Positions 55,725 to 64,000 of a DNA stretch of 64,000 bases are shown here, piece by piece. The stretch covers positions 384,576 to 448,575 of the forward strand of contig MU004236.1 in the NCBI GenBank assembly GCA_010405405.1, in the 5' to 3' direction. The notes under the pieces were generated by a model. The model worked only from the letters and a program-made list of their open reading frames with translations, was not told where the DNA came from and searched no databases. The DNA is from Microthyrium microscopicum (lineage: Eukaryota; Ascomycota; Dothideomycetes; Microthyriales; Microthyriaceae). A program made the position numbers and the translations under genes. Positions within the stretch are counted from its first letter, which is position 1. Every line of letters begins with the position of its first letter.

Positions 55725-58700
55725 TCATGTTCTGACCCTCAATTGGTCATCAGTCACTTCCCGCTGTCCAAAGCCAAGCACACTCTTCTTCCTCCGGCCT
55801 TTACGGTCTCCATACTTCTCGTCAAATTGACGAATTTGCTTCAAGGTGCCCATATCCTCTGAAACACTGGCACTAATCTCCCCAATAGCCGTCTCAAAAT
55901 GACTAGCAGTCAACGTACGTTTCTCCGGATGTCTGTAATCCACATTGCCTTGCTCTTGTGCGACCTTAGCCGCAGCGTTCTCCTCCCTTACACACGCCAG
56001 CGCAGCCGCGACACAAAGATTCTTCAGATCAGAACCTGAGTAGAACGCAGTCCGCTTGGCAAGCTCTGGCAGCGAAATCGCGTCCTCCAGCGCCTCGTGA
56101 CGTAAATGGATCGCCAATATCTTCTCACGATCAGCTTCCGTAGGCAAATCTACCAGCAATCTCCGTGGCAGTCTACGTAGTACCGCGTCATCTAGATCAA
56201 ATGGCCGATTTGTCGCGACCATCAAGAACACTGACTCGGCACCTGCCGACTGTTCTGAGCCACCAAAGTGCTCAATCTCCTTGAGAAATTGGTTAAGCGT
56301 ATCTCGATGGCCAGTACGCCTTGGACCACTAGCACTGGAGCGCGCGTTGAGCATGCCATCCGCCTCGTCGATGAATATGACGCAGGGTGCGAGTTTGCGG
56401 GCTAGACTGAAGATTGCGCGGACAGTCTTTTCGCTCTCGCCGACGTACATGTTGTTGACTTCGGAGCCACTGACGGAGAGCATCGTGGCGCCGGATTCTT
56501 TGGCAACGGCTTTTGCGAGTAGGGTTTTGCCAGTGCCGGGTGGGCCGTAGAGGAGAAGTCCGGGGAGAGATTCGGAGCGGAGGACACCGTAGGTGAAGGC
56601 GTCAGGGCGAAGGAGGGAGAGCGAGGTTAAAGTACGAAGAGCCTCGATGGTTTCTTCAGGGGCGTGGATTTGGGAAAAGGTGGTTCGGATATTTTGAGGG
56701 GATATTATACAGCGGAGGAGTTTCTTTTCGTAAGAATCGCATTTTGCTTTGATGCCTTTGAGGTCGAGGGAGGTCTTTGGTAATTGGGTTGGAGCAAGAT
56801 AAGTAAGGTTGGGTGGTATGATATGTTCTTCTTCATCGGCATCTTCGTCTGTGAACGTATCCAACTCGTTGGCCTCTACGATTGATAGAGCAAGCTCTAA
56901 GTTGCTCTTTGGCTTTTCGTTCTCAGATAGGTCGGCAGTGTTGTTGCTCTCGCGAGAGAGAATGTGATCGAGACCTGCAACGAGCGTCGCTAGTCTGTGC
57001 ACTTCGCTTTGATTCAGTAGACTCGAATCCAACAAGTGGTCCTTCACTATATCGTCTTGAATTTCAAGGGTCATCTCAGATCGCCCTATGGTAGTTGTAC
57101 CATTAATATGGTTCATCATATCCTTCAAGTGGCGAAGGTTTTGTTGAAGAATCTCGTATGATCGAGCCTTTTCCCAGGCAGCATCAGCGAATTCTGCATC
57201 CTCGTGCGACTCGTCTTCTACATCGTTGTCTTCATCGTCTTCGTTACTCTTCTCTGTCGTCTCTCGGTCTCTCTTTGCTTCTTGAAGGGGTGGGATGACT
57301 AGTGCTCGATAAGATGTCTCCTCACTCAAGGTATTCAAATCCGCTTGAACGTTTCCTAAGCCCTCTACGCTAATGTCGTTGGAAGCACTGAGTCCAACGA
57401 TCATTAAAGCTCGACCATTGGGAAGTTTATCATCTTTTGTTACAATTCGTCCTAGGACCTCCAGGAACTTTCTGCCCGAAGATGTCGAAGAAACCTCCAT
57501 AAAATCTGAAACACATATCACGAGCTTTTTAGGCTCAATATCTGCTTCCGATCCCGTATTTTGTTCCACGATCCGCTCTCGTCTTGGAACGATTTGATTA
57601 ACCAATGAACGCAAGTTTTGCTCGAGTGTGGTTTGATCATCCGACAACTCATCAGCCTGAGCAAATAGCCTAGCTCCCATTGCTGGTATACCTAGAATGG
57701 TTGGTCCACCGTGGGATTTAGCGTTCGGCGAGCCAGGAATAACATAACGTGGTTTGGCATCTGCTTGAAATTTGGGCAAAAAGCGTGCTATTGACATGGG
57801 ACTATCTGTGTCATCAGTATGTCCTTCTTCCTCGGAGAACGGGTCTTCCTTGGAGCTCTGGCTAAACAAATTTTGACCCATGAAGCTCGAGGACAAACCG
57901 GAGTCATGGGTAAGCCTATTCTCGTCGGGGAAAATGTAGCCATATAGCTCAGCGATATCGTGAGCATTGAGGTGAAGAATATCGGCCTTTTCGCTTTGCG
58001 CAACGGCCTCAACTACTTCCCTCATGAAGTACTTTGACCCTTCCGAGGGCGAATATAGCGCGAGGTTTTTTCGTATGGACGCGTAGGATGCAGGTGTATC
58101 ATCGTGATATTTGGGCAGTCCGAGACCGGCTGACATAGACACGGCAATTTCTAAGAAATGCGATAATGACAGAAAGGCAGTGGCATTATCAATATCATTC
58201 GGAACGAGCGAAAATGGTCCCACTTGATCGTAGAACTCGTCGGAATCGCACACCTTCTGGAAGCGTTTGATGACTTGGATGAGACCTTGGTCAAGTGTCT
58301 CTGCTGGGTCATCGCCTCCAGATATCTTGAGATCCTGGGATTGACGGCTCTTTATATCTTGCCATCGAACAACATTTTCCTTCAACAACCAGGCTGGTAC
58401 GGATAATGGAAGATCTTGCGGATCCGAGCTCATGTGATTGATGCCATCGTCGAGCCGATCGTCTCCAAAGGTTCTTGTCGTGTCGTTCGCAGCTGAGCTC
58501 ACGCGGACTGCAGCGCGTTGTAAAGCGCTTTCCAATGTCCTTCGAGAGGTTAGAAAGCCTCCCGTGGCTCGCAATAAACCTTTTGTGGAGTCGATCTGGC
58601 CCTGGTTTTCTGCAGCACTCTTCTCCAGCTCTGACAGCTCTCTCTCCAATGCAGACCGCTTATTTTCCAAAGACGCCCATCTGTCCGGCAGTTGTTCATC

Positions 58701-58982
58701 CGTTTTTTGCGGTTCTGATCCGCTCGGAGGAGCATTATCTTGTTCTACTGTTGTAGAATTGCTGGTCACAGTCGCCGTGACATTCTTATTATCGTTCTGA
58801 GCCGGTTGCTCCGGGTCTACAGGCTTGGGTTTGTCTCTATAAAGGGTGTTGGAGCTGGTAAATGGTCGACGAAAGCTACGCGACGAGAAGCTTTGTTGAC
58901 GGCGAAGGAGGGAATATCGAAGTGCGTGATTTCTAGAACAGCTCAGGAGACGCCATGCGAAGCCATTGACGAGCGCAGTCAT
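55725..58982 (-). CDS. Large mitochondrial AAA+ ATPase (Msp1/ATAD1-spastin-like AAA domain)
   Basis: Single exon, 1085 residues from an ATG starting MTALVNGFAWRLLSCSRNHA; the Arg/Ser-rich first 40 residues look like a mitochondrial presequence. A coiled-coil segment (SALERELSELEKSAAENQGQ) is followed by about 600 residues of unrecognised, partly acidic sequence. The AAA module near residues 770-1000 has Walker A GPPGTGKT (about 812-819), VNNMYVGESEKTVRAIFS pore-side elements, Walker B VIFIDEAD (about 867-874), sensor 1 ATNRP, arginine finger RRLPRR, and sensor 2 in YSGSDLKNLC. This is the meiotic/Msp1 clade of single-AAA proteins. A mitochondrial protein-remodelling role is inferred. A longer frame continues upstream to 59204 but lacks a better start. 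Confidence 0.88.
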   Translation of the reverse strand: MTALVNGFAWRLLSCSRNHALRYSLLRRQQSFSSRSFRRPFTSSNTLYRDKPKPVDPEQPAQNDNKNVTATVTSNSTTVEQDNAPPSGSEPQKTDEQLPDRWASLENKRSALERELSELEKSAAENQGQIDSTKGLLRATGGFLTSRRTLESALQRAAVRVSSAANDTTRTFGDDRLDDGINHMSSDPQDLPLSVPAWLLKENVVRWQDIKSRQSQDLKISGGDDPAETLDQGLIQVIKRFQKVCDSDEFYDQVGPFSLVPNDIDNATAFLSLSHFLEIAVSMSAGLGLPKYHDDTPASYASIRKNLALYSPSEGSKYFMREVVEAVAQSEKADILHLNAHDIAELYGYIFPDENRLTHDSGLSSSFMGQNLFSQSSKEDPFSEEEGHTDDTDSPMSIARFLPKFQADAKPRYVIPGSPNAKSHGGPTILGIPAMGARLFAQADELSDDQTTLEQNLRSLVNQIVPRRERIVEQNTGSEADIEPKKLVICVSDFMEVSSTSSGRKFLEVLGRIVTKDDKLPNGRALMIVGLSASNDISVEGLGNVQADLNTLSEETSYRALVIPPLQEAKRDRETTEKSNEDDEDNDVEDESHEDAEFADAAWEKARSYEILQQNLRHLKDMMNHINGTTTIGRSEMTLEIQDDIVKDHLLDSSLLNQSEVHRLATLVAGLDHILSRESNNTADLSENEKPKSNLELALSIVEANELDTFTDEDADEEEHIIPPNLTYLAPTQLPKTSLDLKGIKAKCDSYEKKLLRCIISPQNIRTTFSQIHAPEETIEALRTLTSLSLLRPDAFTYGVLRSESLPGLLLYGPPGTGKTLLAKAVAKESGATMLSVSGSEVNNMYVGESEKTVRAIFSLARKLAPCVIFIDEADGMLNARSSASGPRRTGHRDTLNQFLKEIEHFGGSEQSAGAESVFLMVATNRPFDLDDAVLRRLPRRLLVDLPTEADREKILAIHLRHEALEDAISLPELAKRTAFYSGSDLKNLCVAAALACVREENAAAKVAQEQGNVDYRHPEKRTLTASHFETAIGEISASVSEDMGTLKQIRQFDEKYGDRKGRRKKSVLGFGQREVTDDQLRVRT

Positions 58983-59485
58983 TACGGTGGGGCGTTGTTG
59001 GCGGGCAATTGGTGTGTGAAGTTTGTCAAATTGTTGGGCGGATGAAGTCGAGTATAATTGTAGTAAAAAAAGCTGGGATGGCTTTGGCCAATCATTTGGC
59101 GACGCAGGGCAACACAACCAAGGCGACGCGCACAGCGTAAACTTCAAATGCAGCTTTATAGATGAATATTTATTACACGTCTGATGCGCAGTATGTGAGT
59201 TCATTAAGTATTACTTCTCATAATGAATTGAGCTAACGAGAGCAATGCTCTCTATCCCAGCTTGATTTGCTCAAGCGGCCGGTATTGTGTATTATCAGAA
59301 TTCCTGGCCGTCCATCTATAACTCCTGATTATTATGCGAATACAATTAAGAGATGGATGCATTCCCGCTGACGAGTAGAAGAGACCTCTAATCCTCATTC
59401 AAGATCTGATGATGATCTTGGAAAGCTGACTACCTCCCATTGTGTTGAGTCGTGACTTCATAAGAATCCAGTTAATAAAAACAGT
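58983..59485. other. Intergenic region
   Basis: AAA gene promoter and 3' flank of the next minus-strand gene. No gene seen. Confidence 0.5.
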
Positions 59486-60577
59486 TCATGTAGCGGAGCA
59501 TTGCCCGTTACATAGTTGCGCGCCTATAACGCCCTGCTCAGGAATGGAGCTAATAGGTCTTGGGCCAAAGAGATGTGAGTTTTGCTGATATGATGATTCC
59601 CTCCTTTGATCCATGTCTATGGCCTCCCCGACGGGAGGTGTTCTGGTGGGTCGGTAGCTATATTTTACAACCCCTTCAGGTGTTTTGATTCGCATGTTTC
59701 GGGGCGCCATGATAGGTGGAGGAGTCGATATTGTTGGACTCATTGGTTCACCCAGAGTCGGTTCAAAATCCCGAATTGATACTATTCGGTATTCAAGGGA
59801 TTGGCGAGATAATGCTGTACGCTCGGTATCCCGCGAGGAGCGTTTTCGAAGAAGTGCGGATGGCTGGAAATTTCGAATGGTGATGCGCTTGTCCTCCTCG
59901 GTCATTCTTTGGAGCAGATACTCAAACATCTCTAGCATGGAGGCCATGATGATGAAGACGACTGCGACCCAATGTAAGGGTATTGCGATACCAGTGCTAG
60001 CGCGTGGATCGTTAACTTGAGATAATCGGTCCGAGGTAATAGATACACCGGAAACACACAAAAAGGCCCAGGATATAGTCAAAAGCATGGTAGGGTAGCC
60101 ATTGTGATGCCTCCTTCCTCCAAAGAACGGTGGTAGAGACACAAAAGCTAGGCCGGCGCATCCAAGTGCAAGTCCATGAAAAATCAATGGGACTTTTCTG
60201 TATGTTGCTGCTGCTTCGAAGACTTGTCGTAGTTTTGGGTCCTTGGAAATCGTAATGTTCATGCGCTGACCTGTATCATGATCATAATTTCCAGCATTCA
60301 CGCATAGAAAGTGCAGCGAGACCCAGTCAAATTGACCAAGCGCCCTCAGCTCATGGGATGCATTGTTGGGGACCGGGATCTAGTACGAAATAAGCAGCTA
60401 TTTCTTGAACAAAAAGCTTGACAAAGCTTGGCAAAAGCTTACTATTGAGAAGGCTGCATTCTGCAGATAGTTTTGCTGCGTTCCAGCCGTCAACAACAGC
60501 AGTGTAATGACGAGCCCGACAAAAGTCAACGCCGAGGCGAGGAGGACGCGAACCTGGCTGACTTCTTCTGCTCGCAT
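59486..60577 (-). CDS. Four-TM plasma-membrane protein, Sur7/PalI-like
   Basis: Two exons, 60577-60443 and 60379-59486, phase 0, giving 342 residues. First exon: MRAEEVSQVRVLLASALTF followed by VGLVITLLLLTAG (TM1). An extracellular loop with FDWVSLHFLCVNAG leads to three further hydrophobic segments (LIFHGLALGCAGLAFVSL, MLLTISWAFLCVSGV and LHWVAVVFIIMASMLEMF) and a basic, Ser/Pro-rich cytosolic tail of about 170 residues. One TM, a W..C loop, three TMs and a cytosolic tail match the fungal Sur7/PalI layout found in eisosome and pH-signalling proteins. The assignment is by topology only, hence tentative. Confidence 0.7.
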
Positions 60578-61324
60578 AGTGATGGCATATTGGTAATACT
60601 GATAATAAAGATAGACGATGGGCTTTCCCTTGGCAGATGCAAGTGTCTATGCACTCTTGGAGGTTGCGGTATTACGTGTGATTGGTGAATGTTGAAGGCT
60701 TGGAGCAAGGAGATGGTTTACCTTGATGAGCTTCAAGTCCGCGATGGCTGAAAGATGCGGGGAGATGGAAACATTATCTCTTTCCGTGTGGGAAAGTGTC
60801 CAGGTGAAGAACACTTGCTGGTCCGCTAGACAGGCGGCAACGGTAGACTTGGTGGAGATGGGACCATCTACGGGTGAAATGCCCGGGACTGACAGTCCGA
60901 CTGGCGATGACCCAGAGTTTCCATCGCGTGGAAATAAAACAAAACGACGCGCAACTGTTCGCCATTAGGCGCCATAAATGGATTGCGTGAGCTGCTAGTT
61001 GCAGCTGTCAATGACAAAGAACCCCTGTGATAGGATATGCTCATTTAGCGTGGCGTGCGTGCATTTTGGTTGAAAAGATTCTCGAGACTCAAGACTCAAG
61101 AGGCAACGTCGATCAGGAGGATGTTGTCGGTTGGAAGGATGGAGTTGAGGTTGGTGGAGCAGTAGTTAGTTGTTAGCAACAAACCTAATTTTGGATTTTT
61201 ATATCTTGGCTCGCTTGGCATTTTGGTCCAACTGATATGCGTCTGAGATAAAGTTTGACAAGAACTAAGAGGAGCTGGAGTGGCTAGCCTCTCACCGCAG
61301 GTTCCGAATAACCTTAGCACCTTA
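60578..61324. other. Intergenic region
   Basis: Promoter region of the Sur7/PalI-like gene. No gene seen. It borders the 147-bp MITE. Confidence 0.45.
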
Positions 61325-61471
61325 CTGTTTTTACCCTTTCAGTTGGGATAGGTTAGCGCGGTTCTTTAGGCGAGGTTTGTCCGTGAGCGACAGCGAGTCC
61401 CTGGCTAAATTCACAGCGCCACCAGCAAGAAAAAGCGCGCTAACCTATCCCAACTGAAAGGGTAAAAACGG
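61325..61471. mobile_element. 147-bp MITE flanked by TA
   Basis: Nearly perfect 36-bp terminal inverted repeats with one difference: left CTGTTTTTACCCTTTCAG, right read inwards CCGTTTTTACCCTTTCAG, continuing TTGGGATAGGTTAGCGCG in both. TA lies on each side (61323-61324 and 61472-61473), the Tc1/mariner-type target. A 75-bp loop carries no gene. Its arms can form a strong hairpin in RNA. Confidence 0.8.
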
Positions 61472-61864
61472 TACTGGTAGGCGATCATGCATGGTCTCCC
61501 TTCATGTTGAAAAGGAAAAAGCAAAAGCGGGACTGGTCATCGCATTCGCAGGGGACAGCGTGGAGAGGCTCCCCATCATCTCCACGTCCAGGACTACTTG
61601 ATATTGGTGACAAGATTGTATCTGTTGGCCCTTTGAATATACTTCTTGACTGTCAATGTACTTCTTGGCTGTTGAATGTACTTGTTGGCTGTTAAGCTGT
61701 TGACATTCGAATCTTGTCAATCGGTCTTCTCGAACTCCAAGACCGCAGTACTGGCAGTCTCAAACACCGGCATTTGAGACATTAAATATTGTCAATTGGG
61801 TATCTCAAATCGCAATCCCAAAATCCAAGCGCCATACAATGCTAATATCAAATGCTTAAATCGC
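61472..61864. other. Intergenic spacer with short direct repeats
   Basis: 3' flank of the SEC6 gene. Contains a repeated TTGGCTGTT / AATGTACTT pattern near 61650-61695. No gene seen. Confidence 0.45.
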
Positions 61865-64000
61865 TTATTTCACTTTGCTCATCACAGTCTCCTCGCCTCT
61901 CACCACTTCCATCTCAGCAGCACGCGCCTTGACTCCATTCAACATGCTCCTTTCATAGTCATCACGACTCTTGAGCACCGCCTCGACCCAGCTCATACCA
62001 ACATCCCAATACCGCTCCTTGAAGGCCTGGTATGCATTGGGGATATTAGCCTTTTCCTCGGCAACCAGGTCAACCATGCCTTCGATAACTCGCCATTCAT
62101 CTCTGATAACATCAAAAGTCGTGAACTGCGAGAAAAAGTCAAAGACTGTGCTAATGTCGTCCCGGAACTTCTCGTTGAATGGGTCGGATCGTCGAAACTT
62201 GACGCCTTTGTTTCGGACGCAGCCTAGATAGGCTACGAGCATACGGGTGGATAGTTCGGTCGCTAGAATGTCGTGAAGCGAAGGATGGAGAACGCTTCTG
62301 TAGTCGTTGAGGTAGTCTTCGAATGTGGTCATGGCTTGTTTCATTCCGAGTTTGGTATACCAAGTTGGAGTAAAGAACTCTGCCAGTAGAATTTTAAAGT
62401 CAATGGCGAAGATAAGTTGGGAGAAGACGCCCAAGCAATGGGTACTCAAATCAACATAGCCATCTTTGAGCGCCTCGAGCTGAGTAATTGACTTGGTCCA
62501 ATATCCATCTGAGACGTACTGCTGCACATCCTGAGAGAATCGGGTCAGATATCCTAATCCACCTTCCGCATCGTCATCTATGCAGGCAATCTGGTCATTG
62601 GCAATAGCAATGAGCCAGTCTTGGAAACCTTGGTACCCTCCGTCTTGTGATGCGTTGGCATCTTGATAATTGGCCAGGTCTTGATCAATCAGTTTCTCCC
62701 ACATACGCTGTCTGTTCTGAAGGGCACGGAACATGGCATCCACAACACCTTCAACAATGTCTTCTCGGTCGCTCGAGCGAGCGACCTCCAGCTGTTGTGC
62801 CAACATACGCCACATATCAGCCATGGTCTTGGTGCGAAAGCGTTCGTATTCATCCTGATCCAGTGCGTTCTCTTCGCGACTTTGAAAAGATATTGTGTCA
62901 GTTCTTGCCATGCGGTCCATCCATTCATCCACAGCTTTGATGATGAGCTGCCGGTACTCGCGAATAAGCTCTCCAGCTCGATCATCAATCAAATGTGGAA
63001 CCTGCCAGTCTGTGGAAAGACCCAGTTTCTTCGTCTTTTCGTAGTAGTTGTCTGACCAATTCACAATAGAAAGCATTTGTGGAGGTCTCAACTCGGGATC
63101 ATCGATGAGTTGAATCAGCCAGTCGTGCATCATCCTATGATAAATGACGGCGTATGTTTGAAAAATCTTCCACTTCTTTGGCATCAAACTCGTCATGCCT
63201 AGTTTGACGGTATTGAGGTCATTAAACCACCACCTCAGAATCTTGAAGAGGTTATCTGGGCTTTCTTGAAAAGCGTTGGTCGTCTCCTCCCAATATGGCT
63301 CGGCATGGAGTTCTATACACTTCAAAAACTTTTCTTTGTATCCTCGTACTCCTTTCTGATTTGTTGTTATGCTTTCGAAACGTCCAGCGAGGTCCCTGTA
63401 CTCTTGTCGCGCGTCTTGAAGAGCCCTTGCTTTCTTGTCACTCTTTTCCTCTTCTTCAATGATAAGGGCAAGCCGAACCACCAGACCTGGGTTGTCTTCC
63501 ACGCAGCCAATCAAGTTCATACAAGTCACTCCAATGTGGTCGTCGAATCTGTCCACGGTTTGATCCAATCTGCCAAAGTATTCTTGAACCGTTGCGCCTG
63601 TAGCCAGCCGCAGGTTGTTGATAAGTTCTTCTGCAGATTCTCCCGCTCGCGAGACCTGATCCATCGCCGAGTCCTTTACATCCCGTAGTTTTGTGAGCTC
63701 ATGATGGATCGCGAGTAAGTTTGGCTGATTCTCCATATCCTGATCGTCCTCATCAAGCAGTCGCTCAATAACATCCAGCCTCTGATCAAACTCCTCCACA
63801 TCTTTACGCATGTTCTCCACTAATGAAAAGTTGCGATGTGTTGTTGACACCAAGTTTATATGCGGGAAATCGGTAATGAGCGTCTGGGCTTCGGCGCAGA
63901 GTTTGTCGATTTTCTGAAGCTCCGTCTTGATGAGTTCCACGGTTCGTTGGCCATCAGATATGGAGGTCATGCCCGCTTGAGTGACATTTAATTGTTCTTC
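61865..64000 (-). CDS. SEC6: Exocyst complex subunit Sec6 (5' end beyond window)
   Basis: Uninterrupted frame giving 711 visible residues. The first visible ATG (63970) is not the true start: the frame is open to the window edge and the upstream codons read EEQLNVTQAG before MTSISDGQRTV, matching the conserved Sec6 N-terminal helix (QLEVTQSGM-type). The body is almost wholly helical with Sec6 landmarks such as KIDKLCAEAQ, FPHINLVSTTHRNF, LFKILRWWFNDLN and RNKGVKFRRSDPFNEKFRDD. Sec6 is a core exocyst subunit that tethers secretory vesicles at the plasma membrane and contacts SNAREs. About 20-60 N-terminal residues are missing from this window. Confidence 0.95.
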   Translation of the reverse strand, partial: EEQLNVTQAGMTSISDGQRTVELIKTELQKIDKLCAEAQTLITDFPHINLVSTTHRNFSLVENMRKDVEEFDQRLDVIERLLDEDDQDMENQPNLLAIHHELTKLRDVKDSAMDQVSRAGESAEELINNLRLATGATVQEYFGRLDQTVDRFDDHIGVTCMNLIGCVEDNPGLVVRLALIIEEEEKSDKKARALQDARQEYRDLAGRFESITTNQKGVRGYKEKFLKCIELHAEPYWEETTNAFQESPDNLFKILRWWFNDLNTVKLGMTSLMPKKWKIFQTYAVIYHRMMHDWLIQLIDDPELRPPQMLSIVNWSDNYYEKTKKLGLSTDWQVPHLIDDRAGELIREYRQLIIKAVDEWMDRMARTDTISFQSREENALDQDEYERFRTKTMADMWRMLAQQLEVARSSDREDIVEGVVDAMFRALQNRQRMWEKLIDQDLANYQDANASQDGGYQGFQDWLIAIANDQIACIDDDAEGGLGYLTRFSQDVQQYVSDGYWTKSITQLEALKDGYVDLSTHCLGVFSQLIFAIDFKILLAEFFTPTWYTKLGMKQAMTTFEDYLNDYRSVLHPSLHDILATELSTRMLVAYLGCVRNKGVKFRRSDPFNEKFRDDISTVFDFFSQFTTFDVIRDEWRVIEGMVDLVAEEKANIPNAYQAFKERYWDVGMSWVEAVLKSRDDYERSMLNGVKARAAEMEVVRGEETVMSKVK

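Noticed and set aside
61323-61476. TACTG as a 5-bp target duplication of the 147-bp MITE
   Set aside because: It would make the two ends unequal by three bases; TA with C-T/C-G-TTTTTACCC ends is symmetrical.

Overview
This is a nuclear chromosome window from a filamentous ascomycete (Pezizomycotina). Genes are intron-poor or carry short introns (mostly 45-60 nt, GT..AG, CTAAC-like branch points). Typical fungal families are present: an atypical bZIP, PLAC8, GH1/GH20, a cellobiose-dehydrogenase-like GMC flavoenzyme, a Sur7/PalI-like membrane protein, SRP68, Sec6 and Arh1. I cannot place it below subphylum. No CRISPR, rRNA, convincing tRNA or bacterial-type operon is present. Exon joins were worked out by hand from splice consensus and reading phase; nearly all close in phase.

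Layout. 1-2.3 kb: no well-supported gene. 2.3-12.7 kb: Na/K-type P-ATPase, a coiled-coil hypothetical, a PLAC8 protein, a sulfotransferase-fold protein and a GH1 beta-glucosidase. 12.7-20.9 kb: gene-poor island of mobile DNA: a small LTR-flanked element with identical 147-bp LTRs, a three-layer nest of terminal-inverted-repeat elements, and an 830-bp Mutator-like element with an extremely AT-rich interior. 20.9-31 kb: bZIP factor, 2OG-Fe(II) oxygenase, AIF/FSP1-like flavoprotein, and a large Pro/Ala-rich secreted, probably GPI-anchored protein. 31.5-42 kb: a small I9-type proteinase inhibitor, a mitochondrial PDK/BCKDK-type kinase, a twin-domain protein, SRP68, GH20 hexosaminidase and an F-box protein. 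42.5-50 kb: GMC flavoenzyme, a UIM membrane protein and Arh1-type adrenodoxin reductase. 50.6-64 kb: a four-TM protein, a TDG/MUG glycosylase, a mitochondrial AAA ATPase, a Sur7/PalI-like protein, a 147-bp MITE and exocyst Sec6, which runs off the right edge.

Most genes are unrelated housekeeping or accessory loci, and I see no biosynthetic cluster. Several products could act in the same compartment: PDK, Arh1 and the AAA ATPase in mitochondria; GH20, the GMC enzyme and the Pro-rich protein at the cell surface.

The most informative discovery is the nested transposon locus at 16602-17889. Conceptually removing two inner elements restores a Mutator-like element flanked by perfect 9-bp target duplications, so the order of insertion can be read directly. 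A second element with similar ends lies 1.1 kb away.
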